Made by a program: the position numbers and the translations under genes. Below, one piece after another: positions 25,754 to 34,440 of a stretch of 64,000 bases of DNA; position 1 is the first letter of the stretch, and the number at the start of each line of letters is the position of its first letter. This DNA comes from Paenibacillus terricola. Its GTDB lineage: Bacteria; Bacillota; Bacilli; Paenibacillales; Paenibacillaceae. Below the pieces are notes generated by a model that saw only the letters and a program-made list of their open reading frames with translations, did no database searches and was not told the DNA's origin. The stretch covers positions 124,001 to 188,000 of the forward strand of contig NZ_JACXZA010000009.1 in assembly GCF_014779765.1 (NCBI RefSeq), written 5' to 3'.

Positions 25754-26902
25754 CTATACGAACATTCTCGTATCGTTGTTGCGGCCGAACCGATAGATAG
25801 CGATCAGTGAGAAGGCTGCCGCGAAGGCGGCCATAATCGCCAGATTCAGGTACAGGCTGCCGAGCTTATTCCCTTGCTGCAGCTTGTTGACCGTATCGAG
25901 CAGCCAGTGCTGCGGCAGGAAATTGGAGATTCTCCGCACCGTATCGGGCATAATATCCATTGGGAAGAAGCAGCCGGCCAGCAGGCATGTCGGCGTAATG
26001 ATCAGATTCTGCATGGCCCCGGCGATAGCGCCGCTCTGGGCAAAGGCGACGATCATCAGCGACAGACCTACCGACGACAGGCCGAACAACAGCAGTACCG
26101 GAACAAACTCGATATAGGAAACGCCGGAATCGATATGGAACACATTTCTCATGAAAAACAGCGTCACGACGATTTGCAGCAGCATGATGATAACGTTCAC
26201 GGCGACATTGGCCAGCACGTAAGTTCGCGCCGAGATCGGCGAGGAGAAGATGCGCAGAAACGTGCGATTCTCCTTCTCCCTTAGAATCAGCCCCGACATG
26301 TTAACTGCCGAGAACATCATGAATGTGATGAGATAGCCGAAGGTCTGGTACGTGACGCTTTTGGTGCTGGACGTATCCTTGACCGTATCCGCCGTCAGCT
26401 TGAAGCTTGGCTGGCGGTAGCCTTCATAAATGCGGTCGAATGCTTCTTGATCGCCGCTTGTTTCCTTGCCGATGGCGGTGATGTTGCCGATGTAGCTCTG
26501 CAGCATCGATTTTACCGCTGCGGTCACCTGCGCGCCTTTGATCGATACGATCGTCATCTTGCCGGGGTTGCCACTGCGAACGCTGTCCGCAAATCCCTTA
26601 TCGATTATGATGCCGATGTCCAGCTTGCCGTCTTCGATTGCCTGATTGAGCGACGTTTTGTCAGTCGCATTCACCCTGACCTGCTTCAGTTCGCCGACGA
26701 ATTGAATCGTATCGGCAGTTATGGCCTGATTGCCGTCTTCGTTGACGATGCCGACCCTCAGATCGGTGCCGCTGGCATTCCCGTATAGCAGCATCGACAG
26801 CAATGCGCCGGCGATCGGAAGACCGAAATAGAGGAACCAGCTTCTCTTGTTGCGGAATTTGCTAATGAGCGTCTTTCGAATGAGCCATATAATATCTTTC
26901 AT
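25754..26902 (-). CDS. ABC-2 type transporter permease (LnrN/YfiN-like)
   Basis: A 382-residue protein with one N-terminal helix, a large extracellular loop of about 140 residues (up to SVTYQTFGYLI) and five or six C-terminal helices including the ABC-2 signature region (GLILREKENRTFLRIFSSPISARTY). Last gene of a five-gene run of regulator, kinase, ATPase and two permeases. It pairs with the next permease to form an exporter or a resistance pump. Confidence 0.87.
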   Translation of the reverse strand: MKDIIWLIRKTLISKFRNKRSWFLYFGLPIAGALLSMLLYGNASGTDLRVGIVNEDGNQAITADTIQFVGELKQVRVNATDKTSLNQAIEDGKLDIGIIIDKGFADSVRSGNPGKMTIVSIKGAQVTAAVKSMLQSYIGNITAIGKETSGDQEAFDRIYEGYRQPSFKLTADTVKDTSSTKSVTYQTFGYLITFMMFSAVNMSGLILREKENRTFLRIFSSPISARTYVLANVAVNVIIMLLQIVVTLFFMRNVFHIDSGVSYIEFVPVLLLFGLSSVGLSLMIVAFAQSGAIAGAMQNLIITPTCLLAGCFFPMDIMPDTVRRISNFLPQHWLLDTVNKLQQGNKLGSLYLNLAIMAAFAAAFSLIAIYRFGRNNDTRMFV

Positions 26903-26905
26903 AGA

Positions 26906-28030
26906 TTAGAGCGCCTCCCGTCTGCGCATTAGAATGGCTGTAATTGCGAGAAAAGCTGCTGCTACCGCCGTGTTCAGACCGATTGCCGGCATCGCCGCCA
27001 GCCAGTCATGACCGTAAATGATTTGCGTCAAGGCCTGGTTCGCCCAACGCATCGGCGAAATGTCCCTCGCGATCTTCATGAAGTTCGTGGCGTCGTCGAC
27101 CGGAAAGTAAGCTCCGCCGAGGAAGGAGGCGATTTGCGTGAAGATGAGAACGACCAACCGCCCGCCGTCTTCCATGAACAGGTAGCTGCAGCCCAACCCA
27201 ATGCTGACGGCGAGCAGCACTTCAGTCAACAGCACAAGTAGGACGGCGGCATAATGATCGCCCCAATCGGCTTTGAACACGAACTTGCTGAACAGGAAGA
27301 CAGCAGCGACGCAGAGGAAGTTAATGGCCGTGCAGCCGATCACCTTACCCGCGAAAATCGTCCCCTTGGAGACGGGCGCGGCCGACAGCCGGATGGCCGT
27401 ATTGCGAAGTCTCTCGCCGCGGATCAGGAAGCTTCCCGACATGCAGGAGTAAAAGGCGACCATGGTCGTCATCGCCATCGCGTAATAATCGATGGATCCG
27501 GGTTTCTTCTCCGAACCGAGTGCCGTTTCCGCCACAAAGTCGCCGCCGGCATAGGTGTCGGTTAGAATGGCTTCAGCCTTTTCAGGCGAATCGATCATGG
27601 CCGCCGCCGCCAAATTGTAGCGGTCCGCGAAGGTGGCCAGCATACCTTGCAGCACATTGCTCTCCAGCGTATGCATGACGCCGCCGAAGAAGGCGATGCC
27701 GTTGTTGCTGATTTCGGCGTAAGCCGTATAATGGTCGGCGCTCACTTCAGCTTTGCCATCGGTATCGACGGGCGCCGGCGTCAGCGTGACACCTTCCTTG
27801 GCGATCGCCGCGGTGAATTGGTCCCAGCTGGCCTCAAGCTGCGGATTATCCGCCGTGTCGCGGTAGAGCAGATTCATGTCGCCGAGCGAAAGACCGCTTG
27901 TAAAGGCATTCGTCAGCGCCATTCCAAGGATAAGCATCAATACAATCGGGAATGCGAGCATTAAAACGAAAGTTCTCATATCTCGCAAATTGACTTTGAT
28001 TTCCCTCCATGCGATATGCCAGATTTGCAT
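26906..28030 (-). CDS. ABC-2 type transporter permease (LnrM/YfiM-like)
   Basis: A 374-residue ABC-2 permease with the same topology as its neighbour: N-terminal helix (TFVLMLAFPIVLMLILG), large extracellular region, then helices around RLRNTAIRLSAAPVSKGTIFAGKV. Three bases separate the two permease genes and 12 separate it from the ATPase gene, so the three are co-translated. Heterodimeric permeases of this type in Bacillus give resistance to linearmycins and similar polyenes. Confidence 0.87.
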   Translation of the reverse strand: MQIWHIAWREIKVNLRDMRTFVLMLAFPIVLMLILGMALTNAFTSGLSLGDMNLLYRDTADNPQLEASWDQFTAAIAKEGVTLTPAPVDTDGKAEVSADHYTAYAEISNNGIAFFGGVMHTLESNVLQGMLATFADRYNLAAAAMIDSPEKAEAILTDTYAGGDFVAETALGSEKKPGSIDYYAMAMTTMVAFYSCMSGSFLIRGERLRNTAIRLSAAPVSKGTIFAGKVIGCTAINFLCVAAVFLFSKFVFKADWGDHYAAVLLVLLTEVLLAVSIGLGCSYLFMEDGGRLVVLIFTQIASFLGGAYFPVDDATNFMKIARDISPMRWANQALTQIIYGHDWLAAMPAIGLNTAVAAAFLAITAILMRRREAL

Positions 28031-28042
28031 CGGTTACCCCTC

Positions 28043-28987
28043 CTAATCCCGCAAGTTCCGTCCGGTCAGCGTCAGGAACACGGTCTCCAGACTCGGTTCC
28101 TGCTCTTCAACCGAGCGAATTTCCACTCGGTCGCGAATCAGCTTCTGAATAATGTCGTTCAAATTGTTCACTTCGGTTTTGGAATTAATTTTCAGTATCT
28201 GCTCATCCATCCGAACCGCCGTTACGCCCTGCACGTTTCGCAGCGAGTCGACCTTGAGCGACTCGGCGCTTTTGACACCGATCCAGATGTCCTTCGTGTC
28301 CGTAATCGTTGATTTGAGCTGTTCCTTCGTACCGTCAGCGATAATTTTGCCATGATCGACAATCGCGATGCGGGTACAGATTTCTTCGACTTCCTCCATA
28401 TAGTGGCTGGTATAGATGATCGTGCAGCCCATATCGTTCAGCTTGCGAACCGAGTTCAAAATATAATTGCGGGACTGCGGGTCGATGCCTACGGTCGGTT
28501 CATCCATTATGATCAACTTCGGCCGATGGGCGATGGCGCAGGCGATGTTGAGGCGACGCTTCATGCCGCCGGAGAAATTTCTCGGAAAGCTCCTGTGTTT
28601 GTCGCCCAGACCGACGAATTGCAGCGCTTCTTCGGTTCTTTCATGCAGCAGACTGCCTCTTAGGCCGTATAGTCCGGCGAAGAAACTGACGTTCTCGTAA
28701 GCAGTCATATCCTCGTAGATGGCCAGATCCTGAGGCACAATGCCAATGTTCATCTTGGCGAATTTGTTGTGCTTAGCGATGTTTCGGCCGAGCAGCTCGA
28801 TTTCGCCCCGGGTGGCCCGCAGCAGCGAGGCGATCATATTGATCGTCGTGCTCTTGCCGGCTCCGTTGGCACCTAGGAAGCCGAAAATCTCCCCTTCCGC
28901 GACGGACAGATTAATGTTGTCAACAGCGATAAAATCGCCAAACTTTTTAGTTAGATTGCGGATTTCCAATACGTTCATTAGGCTCAC
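28043..28987 (-). CDS. ABC transporter ATP-binding protein (LnrL/YfiL-like)
   Basis: A 314-residue ATPase: Walker A GANGAGKST near residue 40, Q-loop VPQDLAIYED, signature FSGGMKRRLNIA, Walker B KLIIMDEPTVGID, H-loop YTSHYMEEVE and a C-terminal DUF4162-like extension. It powers the two ABC-2 permeases encoded just downstream. The ATG follows a TATAAT-like box and the hairpin at 29029-29060. Confidence 0.93.
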   Translation of the reverse strand: MSLMNVLEIRNLTKKFGDFIAVDNINLSVAEGEIFGFLGANGAGKSTTINMIASLLRATRGEIELLGRNIAKHNKFAKMNIGIVPQDLAIYEDMTAYENVSFFAGLYGLRGSLLHERTEEALQFVGLGDKHRSFPRNFSGGMKRRLNIACAIAHRPKLIIMDEPTVGIDPQSRNYILNSVRKLNDMGCTIIYTSHYMEEVEEICTRIAIVDHGKIIADGTKEQLKSTITDTKDIWIGVKSAESLKVDSLRNVQGVTAVRMDEQILKINSKTEVNNLNDIIQKLIRDRVEIRSVEEQEPSLETVFLTLTGRNLRD

Positions 28988-29014
28988 TCCCTCTTCGTTC
29001 TCGGTTATGGTCCC

Positions 29015-29060
29015 ATTATAAGAAAAAGGGATGAACCTATGTCAGTACATAAGTTCATCC
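29015..29060 (-). terminator. Hairpin between kinase and ABC genes, with promoter-like elements
   Basis: A 14-base-pair stem (one mismatch) from 29029 to 29060 overlaps the kinase stop codon. On the minus strand it is followed by CTTTTTCTT and then TATAAT (29015-29020). CTGACA at 29040-29045 could be a -35 with a 19-base spacer. It may end the kinase mRNA and start a regulated ABC transcript. Confidence 0.6.
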
Positions 29061-30212
29061 TTCACCATGAGAATATTCACTTTCTGTCGGGTGAACATTC
29101 TCACCCTCAGCTCCAAGCGGCATCAGGGTCGTGACCGAGAACCCTTGCGTGCCATCGACGATGACCGTACCGTTAAGCGCCGCAGTCCGCTCCTCCATAC
29201 CGATAATGCCGAGTCCCTTGACGATCTTCTCTGCGCCTTTGCCGTTGTCCGACACAACCGCCTTGATGAACCGGTTAAGCACCTGAACATGAATGCGGAT
29301 GGCCGTGGCTTCGCTGTATTTGAACGAATTCGTGGCCGCTTCAGTCGCGTTCTGCTGGATGACCTTCCACTGTATCGACGTGATCCGGTCCATATCCCCT
29401 TCATGGGTCAAGGTCGCGGTCATGCCTTGCCGGGAAGCCAACTCGTCCACGAACAGACGCAGCCGGTTGATGCCAAGCTCCTCGGAGCGGGGCTTCATAT
29501 CTTTGAGTGTAAGCCGAATGCGCTCCAGTCCTTCTTTGGAAATGGAGATCGCATTGCCGAGCAACTCCGCCGCCTTCTCCTTGTTAGCGTCCAGCAGGCG
29601 GCGGGAAGCTTCCATCTGAATAAGCGCGCCGGCCATCGAATGGCCGATCTCGTCGTGAATTTGCTGGGAGAGCCGATTTCGCTCCTCAAGCTTAATCGTG
29701 TAGGCGGATTGGCGCATAAATTCGTCGTTCTCGCTGATCGTCCGCTGCAGTCGCTGTTGGTTGAGCCGCAAGCTCTCACGCTCGTCGTCCAATCGCTGCA
29801 GCGAAGCGGTATGGGAACGGTTCGCCGCATAAAACAAGTAGCTTAAAGAAACGGCCAGCGCATACGAGGGGATGACGGACCAAGGGGCGAGAAACAGCGG
29901 TACGAGCATCAGCAGAAACGCGATTCCTCTGTGCAGCCGGCCGTAGTCAGTCCATTCGTAAAGGTTGACGGGCAGCAGCAGTATGAACAGCGGATTGAGC
30001 CACAGCGCGCAGTAGATGATAAAGGCTGCCGAAAGGGTGGCCAGCAGGCGACGCAGCAAGTTGTCGCGAAAAATCGGAATCGCAATGTTCAGGCACAGGT
30101 AGATCAGATAGGCGAGCAGCAGCCGATTGTCGGTTGCTTCAGCGCTGAAATAGGAGGCGAGTATGACGTAGAGCAGCAGTCCGGCTTTATTCCCGATCGT
30201 CCAAAGTTCCAT
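29055..30212 (-). CDS. Sensor histidine kinase, HisKA_3 family (LnrJ/YfiJ-like)
   Basis: A 385-residue kinase with an N-terminal block of six short hydrophobic helices and almost no extracellular part, as in intramembrane-sensing kinases. The H-box RLSQQIHDEIGHSMAGALIQM is of the NarL-partner type. The ATPase motif DNGKGAEKIVKGLGIIGMEER follows. It should phosphorylate the response regulator encoded 14 bases upstream. AGGAGTTAG precedes the start. Membrane damage by amphiphilic antibiotics is a likely signal. Confidence 0.88.
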   Translation of the reverse strand: MELWTIGNKAGLLLYVILASYFSAEATDNRLLLAYLIYLCLNIAIPIFRDNLLRRLLATLSAAFIIYCALWLNPLFILLLPVNLYEWTDYGRLHRGIAFLLMLVPLFLAPWSVIPSYALAVSLSYLFYAANRSHTASLQRLDDERESLRLNQQRLQRTISENDEFMRQSAYTIKLEERNRLSQQIHDEIGHSMAGALIQMEASRRLLDANKEKAAELLGNAISISKEGLERIRLTLKDMKPRSEELGINRLRLFVDELASRQGMTATLTHEGDMDRITSIQWKVIQQNATEAATNSFKYSEATAIRIHVQVLNRFIKAVVSDNGKGAEKIVKGLGIIGMEERTAALNGTVIVDGTQGFSVTTLMPLGAEGENVHPTESEYSHGEG

Positions 30213-30226
30213 AGAGATGCTAACTC

Positions 30227-30934
30227 CTAATCGCTTGTCGGCTTCGCCTCGCCCGTCAGCACGTAGATGGCGATTTGCGTGCGGTGTTCAAGACCGGTTT
30301 TGTTCAGGATAGACGTAATATAATTGGCGGTCGTACCTTCGGAGATGAACAGCTTCTTCGAAATTTCCTTGTTCGAAAGTCCCTGGGCGATCTGTTCCAT
30401 GACGTCGAGCTCGCGTTCTGTGAACAAGCTGCGGTCAAACTTGGAACCGCCTGTTTCTTGTACGACCGGAACAGGCCCGGCCGGCGGGGCAGAGGAAGAC
30501 GGCTGAAGCGCGGTCGACAAATTCAATTTGATCTTGTCCAGCACAACATCCTGCAGCACATGGTGGTCGTTGTAGACGCTTTTGATGGCGTCACGAATCT
30601 GTTCGGGATCATTGTTCTTGAGTAGGTAGCCGCGCGCGCCTGATTTGACGGCTTCCAAAATAAATTCGTCATCGTCGAAGGTGGTCAGGATAAGCGGCTT
30701 GACCTTCGTCCGCTCCACGATCAACCGTGTCGCCTCGACGCCGTTCATATTCGGCATGCGGACATCCAGCAGCGCAACGTCGACTTGGCCCGCGTTGCTG
30801 CAGCAATAATCCAGCGCCTCCGCTCCGTCGCCGACGGTGGCGACAACTTCGAATTCTTCGAAGCTGGACAAAATAATTTTCATTCCTTCCCGGATGAATG
30901 AATTATCGTCGGCGATAAGCACCTTGATTTTCAT
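30227..30934 (-). CDS. NarL/LuxR-type response regulator (LnrK/YfiK-like)
   Basis: A 235-residue protein: receiver with acidic D9-D10, phosphoacceptor D57 (VALLDVRMPN) and Lys in YLLKNNDPE, a Pro/Ser-rich linker, and a LuxR HTH (FTERELDVMEQIAQGLSNKE, ISKKLFISEGTTANYI). ATG 30934 has GGAGGGATG upstream. It probably controls the downstream ABC genes. Confidence 0.9.
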   Translation of the reverse strand: MKIKVLIADDNSFIREGMKIILSSFEEFEVVATVGDGAEALDYCCSNAGQVDVALLDVRMPNMNGVEATRLIVERTKVKPLILTTFDDDEFILEAVKSGARGYLLKNNDPEQIRDAIKSVYNDHHVLQDVVLDKIKLNLSTALQPSSSAPPAGPVPVVQETGGSKFDRSLFTERELDVMEQIAQGLSNKEISKKLFISEGTTANYITSILNKTGLEHRTQIAIYVLTGEAKPTSD

Positions 30935-30980
30935 GGGATCGCATCCCTCCTGTCTGTCGAGAGCCAATATCACAGCAGAA

Positions 30981-31718
30981 TTAGAGCGTCTGTCCGCTAT
31001 CCACCGTAATAATCTGACCGGTCAATGCTTCTTGTTCGAGCGTCGAGCAGATCATGGAGGCAATATCCTCTGGCGTGGAGATGCTCTGCAGCAGCAGCCT
31101 TGGGGCCAACCTGTTCATCTGCTCTTCCCGTCCTGCCCACCACCGAGTTGCTACCGCTCCCGGTGCGATGCAGTTGACCCGGATGTTAGGCGCGAGCGCT
31201 CTAGCGAGCGACTTCGTCAAGCCGTGAACGGCTGACTTGGACACGGCATAAGGGAGCGATGAACCTAACCCGGTCGTACCGGCGATGCTGCCAACGTTGA
31301 CGATGGCGCCGCCGTTATTTTTCATATAAGAAGATACGGCCCTAGCACTGTAGAACATCCCTTTCACGTTCACGTCGATCAGTTCGTCCCAGATGTCATC
31401 GGTGACAGCCTCCAGATCATTCATCGGGATATGGCGAGTGATGCTGGCATTGTTCACAAGCAAGTCGATCGTTCCTAATTGTTCAGCAACTGCATGTACC
31501 ATGCCGCGCACTTCCTGATCCTTGGAAACGTCTGCTTGGATCGCTATCGCTTGGCCGCCCTCCGCAATGATCTGCTGCACCGTCTCCTCTGCATCCGTCT
31601 GCGAGCGAGAATAGTTGACCGCCACAATCGCTCCGCGTTTTGCCAGCGCCAAGCTCGTCGCCTTGCCGATACCCGTGCCTCCGCCTGTCACAATAGCTAC
31701 CTTGTTCTTCAATTCCAT
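30981..31718 (-). CDS. SDR-family oxidoreductase (FabG-like)
   Basis: A 245-residue classical SDR: TGGGTGIGKATSLAL at the N-terminus, NNASITRH, and the catalytic Ser/Tyr/Lys (NVGSIAGTTGLGSSLPYAVSKSA). ATG 31718 is preferred as AAGGAG lies 9 bases upstream. Likely a 3-oxoacyl-ACP or sugar/steroid-type reductase; context gives no substrate. It is divergent from the HisG-like gene. Confidence 0.87.
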   Translation of the reverse strand: MELKNKVAIVTGGGTGIGKATSLALAKRGAIVAVNYSRSQTDAEETVQQIIAEGGQAIAIQADVSKDQEVRGMVHAVAEQLGTIDLLVNNASITRHIPMNDLEAVTDDIWDELIDVNVKGMFYSARAVSSYMKNNGGAIVNVGSIAGTTGLGSSLPYAVSKSAVHGLTKSLARALAPNIRVNCIAPGAVATRWWAGREEQMNRLAPRLLLQSISTPEDIASMICSTLEQEALTGQIITVDSGQTL

Positions 31719-31928
31719 GTTCATCCACTCCTTTATGTACATAAGTGCGTCTATTGTAAGATTCTAGTAACCTTTTGTCTAGACTCGCTCGTAGGAATTA
31801 CTGGATTCATTCTAAGCCAACTGGAATTTCAACATTGCATTGGCTTATTCCGGACTGTATACTTTATTATATTATCGCATTAAAGTGTTAGCATAATGAA
31901 GTGACTGCTGAAAGGAAGTCGATCGATC

Positions 31929-32621
31929 ATGCAATCACAGCTTCGCATCGCAGTACCCAAAGGTAATAACGACGTCTCGCACCTGTTCAAGCAAGCCGGA
32001 TATCCACTGCCCGAAGGTCTGGATAACTCGCGTAAGTATATCATTCCTATCCCCTGCACGAACCTGACCTTTATCCTTGCGAAGGCAATCGACATCCCGA
32101 CCATCGTAGCCTATGGTGCAGCTGATGTAGGCATTGTGGGCAAAGAAATGCTTCTTGAGAATCCGCGGGATGTCTATGAGCTGCTGGACCTTGCGATTAC
32201 GGAAGGGACAATAGCGGTCATAGGTAAGCCGGGGCATGCGAAGGTGAACCCACAAGTGGCCACCCCCTATTCTAGCATCACTGCAGCTTATTATAAGAAT
32301 AAGGGGCAACAGGCCGAGATCATCCCGTTGAACGGGTCCCTCGAGCTTGCGATCTCATCAGGTTTCGTGGATTGCATCGTGGACCTTGATGATTCAATTT
32401 ATGTTTGGGAAGATGCTGGGCTTACTCTGCTGGACACCATTCACCGCGTATCCAGCCGCCTGATCGCCAATTGTGCAAGCTATATGCTGCGAGGCGATGA
32501 GATTAAGCTGCTATGTGATCGGTTAAGTTCCACCATTTCCTCTATGGCTGCATTAGAAGAACGTACGATTGCGCACATTTTGCTCGAAGAACGCCCAAGC
32601 CTCGGGGAAAAGGAGCTCTGA
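31929..32621 (+). CDS. HisG-like protein with altered PRPP loop (short-form ATP-PRT fold)
   Basis: A 230-residue periplasmic-binding-type fold matching short-form HisG along its length (LRIAVPKGN, DVGIVGKEMLLENPRDVYE, LNGSLELA). In true HisG the PRPP loop reads like IVDIVSTGQTLKENGL. Here residues 150-164 read IVDLDDSIYVWEDAG, so the S-T-G-Q-T group is gone. The gene is alone, outside any his operon and without hisZ nearby. It is therefore probably a paralogue with a new ligand rather than the first histidine enzyme. Its 3' end overlaps the convergent Nudix gene by 69 bases. Confidence 0.75.
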   Translation: MQSQLRIAVPKGNNDVSHLFKQAGYPLPEGLDNSRKYIIPIPCTNLTFILAKAIDIPTIVAYGAADVGIVGKEMLLENPRDVYELLDLAITEGTIAVIGKPGHAKVNPQVATPYSSITAAYYKNKGQQAEIIPLNGSLELAISSGFVDCIVDLDDSIYVWEDAGLTLLDTIHRVSSRLIANCASYMLRGDEIKLLCDRLSSTISSMAALEERTIAHILLEERPSLGEKEL

Positions 32622-32996
32622 GATCTCATCCACATGGAACCAGCGCACTTCATCGATCTCATCATCCTGCGGAGCTAGATCCGTACCGTCACCTGTATAT
32701 TCAACCAGAAACATCGTTGTCTCCTGCCGTTCTAGACCCAGCTTCTCGCGCACGATTGCATCGAAAACAAAGCATATCTTCTGTTCGAATCGGCGGCGTA
32801 TGACAAATTGGCTTGAGCCGGTTTCTTCCTTCAGTTCTCGGAACAGCGCCTGCTCCACATCTATGTCACCTTGTTCCATGCCGCCCTTGGGGAAATCCCA
32901 TTTGCCTGATATTTTCCCCTGCGCGCCTTTCACCTTATGAACTAACAGAACGTTATCCACATTCAGAATAATGCCGCCGACTGCTCTACGAATCAT
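32553..32996 (-). CDS. Nudix hydrolase
   Basis: A 147-residue Nudix-fold pyrophosphohydrolase. The Nudix box is GGMEQGDIDVEQALFREL followed by KEETGSS. The REL-x-EE-T-G core is intact, but an extra residue and Asp/Ile near the usual first Glu alter the front part. A basic N-terminal strand (LLVHKVKGAQGKISGKWDFP) suggests a nucleotide or diadenosine substrate. GGAGGG precedes the ATG. The last 69 bases overlap the HisG-like gene in antisense. Confidence 0.85.
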   Translation of the reverse strand: MIRRAVGGIILNVDNVLLVHKVKGAQGKISGKWDFPKGGMEQGDIDVEQALFRELKEETGSSQFVIRRRFEQKICFVFDAIVREKLGLERQETTMFLVEYTGDGTDLAPQDDEIDEVRWFHVDEISELLFPEAWAFFEQNVRNRTFF

Positions 32997-33180
32997 ACCG
33001 CACCCTCCACAACGATCGGATTAGAAAGAAAATTGCTAGGAAATCAGTAATGGTAACAGTTCTATTATAGAGGCGGTACATTGCCAAATAAACGGGTTCT
33101 TGGATAGCACAAGCGCGCCTGCTTCAGCAGACGCGCTTATCACCTTCAACACTTATCCTCAATTCGCTTCTGTTTCCGAA

Positions 33181-33384
33181 TCAATCGCCCAGCCGTTTAT
33201 GAATTCCCGTGTGGAAAAATTCGCTATGTCCACAGTTCGGACAGACATATACGTTAAAGGACAAATGCTCCTCAACATCGAAGAATGCACCAAGCAGGCC
33301 ACGGTTATTGTCCCGCGATTCGAATCGGTACTCCTTCAGAAACTGCATGTCTCCGCTGCAGCGCAAGCAATCCAAGCCTTCCAC
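33181..33384 (-). CDS. Small zinc-ribbon protein
   Basis: A 67-residue protein with a Cys-x-x-Cys at each end: CLRC at residues 6-9 and CPNC near residue 49, which together would bind one zinc. Central residues include FDVEEHLSFNVYVCPN. Start is GTG with GAGAGGGG upstream; a TAA closes the frame just before. Small ribbons like this occur widely in Bacilli with no known role. Confidence 0.7.
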   Translation of the reverse strand: MEGLDCLRCSGDMQFLKEYRFESRDNNRGLLGAFFDVEEHLSFNVYVCPNCGHSEFFHTGIHKRLGD

Positions 33385-33490
33385 AACGCCAGCCCCTCTC
33401 GTACTGATTTACCATTAATGACGAATCAGCCCGAAATAGGTTGCAGTTGGAACTAGGTATTTTTATTCAGATTCCATCCACATGTGATTG

Positions 33491-33564
33491 TGTGGATATT
33501 GTGGATAAGCTGTGCGTTATGTGTGTAACTTGAAGCGCTTACTTGCTTGCCCTAACGTGGATAA
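33491..33564. other. DnaA-box group downstream of the TipA-like gene
   Basis: TGTGGATAA at 33500-33508 is a perfect DnaA box (reverse of TTATCCACA). TGTGGATAT at 33491-33499 and CGTGGATAA at 33556-33564 each differ at one base. See the larger cluster at 34441-34538. Confidence 0.6.
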
Positions 33565-33601
33565 GCCTCTGACTACCTGCATGCAACTAAAATTATACGT
33601 T

Positions 33602-34369
33602 CTACGCCTCTGCCCGATCGCAATGCAGAATCATCGCATCACGCATGAACGCTGCGAGTCCCTCCTGATATTTATCGATATTCGCCGTAAACCGTGGATC
33701 ATTCACATACATTTCGCCCAAGCCGCGATACATCTCGGTCGAGCAGTTATAAAAGTTGTCGGTAATATGCTGCCGATGAGCGGCAATGGTACGCTGCACT
33801 TCCTCGTCTGCTGGCCCAAACGGCATCCGCTCCACTAACACTCGATAAACCTCATCGTTGAATTCCTTGATGCGGCGCCAATCTTCTTCCGTATACTTGG
33901 CCGTGCGGCGCGCCGATTCCTTATAAGCGTCCGTACTGCCCCAACGTTCTTCTGCTTCCTTGCCGTATTTCTCTTGATGCTCCTCGATTTCCTTCATATC
34001 GAACGGCTCGAACATATCCTTCTTGCTCATCGAATATCCTCCTTCAATCGATTGGATCGTCCGATCCACCGACTGGATAATTTGTTCGAGGCGATGCTTC
34101 TTCTTGAGCAGCAGTTCCTTGTGGATACGCAGCATTCGCTGGCGGTCATACGCGGGATCGTCCAGGATAAGACGGACCTCTTGCAGCGGCAGTTCCATCT
34201 CCCGGAAGAAAAGCACCTGCTGCAGCCGCTCCAGATCCTGCTCACTATACAGCCTGTAGCCGTTATCCCCAATCTCCGAAGGATTCAGCAGTCCGATCTC
34301 GTCGTAATGATGCAGCGTGCGCACACTGACCCCCGCCAACTTAGCTACTTCTTTTACTTTATAATACAT
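33602..34369 (-). CDS. MerR-family regulator with TipAS ligand domain
   Basis: A 255-residue TipA/Mta-like regulator. N-terminal MerR HTH (YYKVKEVAKLAGVSVRTLHH, then YDEIGLLNP), a coiled-coil dimer helix (about 75-110), and a C-terminal TipAS antibiotic-binding domain (from about 135: EKYGKEAEERWGSTDAYKES). TipAS domains trap thiopeptide-like or other drugs. Its own promoter has the MerR-type 19-base spacer (34391-34421), pointing to autoregulation. No pump gene is adjacent. Confidence 0.9.
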   Translation of the reverse strand: MYYKVKEVAKLAGVSVRTLHHYDEIGLLNPSEIGDNGYRLYSEQDLERLQQVLFFREMELPLQEVRLILDDPAYDRQRMLRIHKELLLKKKHRLEQIIQSVDRTIQSIEGGYSMSKKDMFEPFDMKEIEEHQEKYGKEAEERWGSTDAYKESARRTAKYTEEDWRRIKEFNDEVYRVLVERMPFGPADEEVQRTIAAHRQHITDNFYNCSTEMYRGLGEMYVNDPRFTANIDKYQEGLAAFMRDAMILHCDRAEA

Positions 34370-34390
34370 GTCGCATCACCTCTTACTTGT

Positions 34391-34421
34391 ATCGTAAAGG
34401 ATCACGTAACGTGAGAGTCAA
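34391..34421 (-). promoter_or_regulatory. MerR-type promoter with 19-base spacer for the TipA-like gene
   Basis: On the minus strand TTGACT (34416-34421) and TACGAT (34391-34396) are separated by exactly 19 bases, and the spacer contains the dyad TCACGT-T-ACGTGA. This is the architecture that MerR activators unwind. Confidence 0.82.
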
Positions 34422-34440
34422 CGCCTTTTTTAGGACCAGG

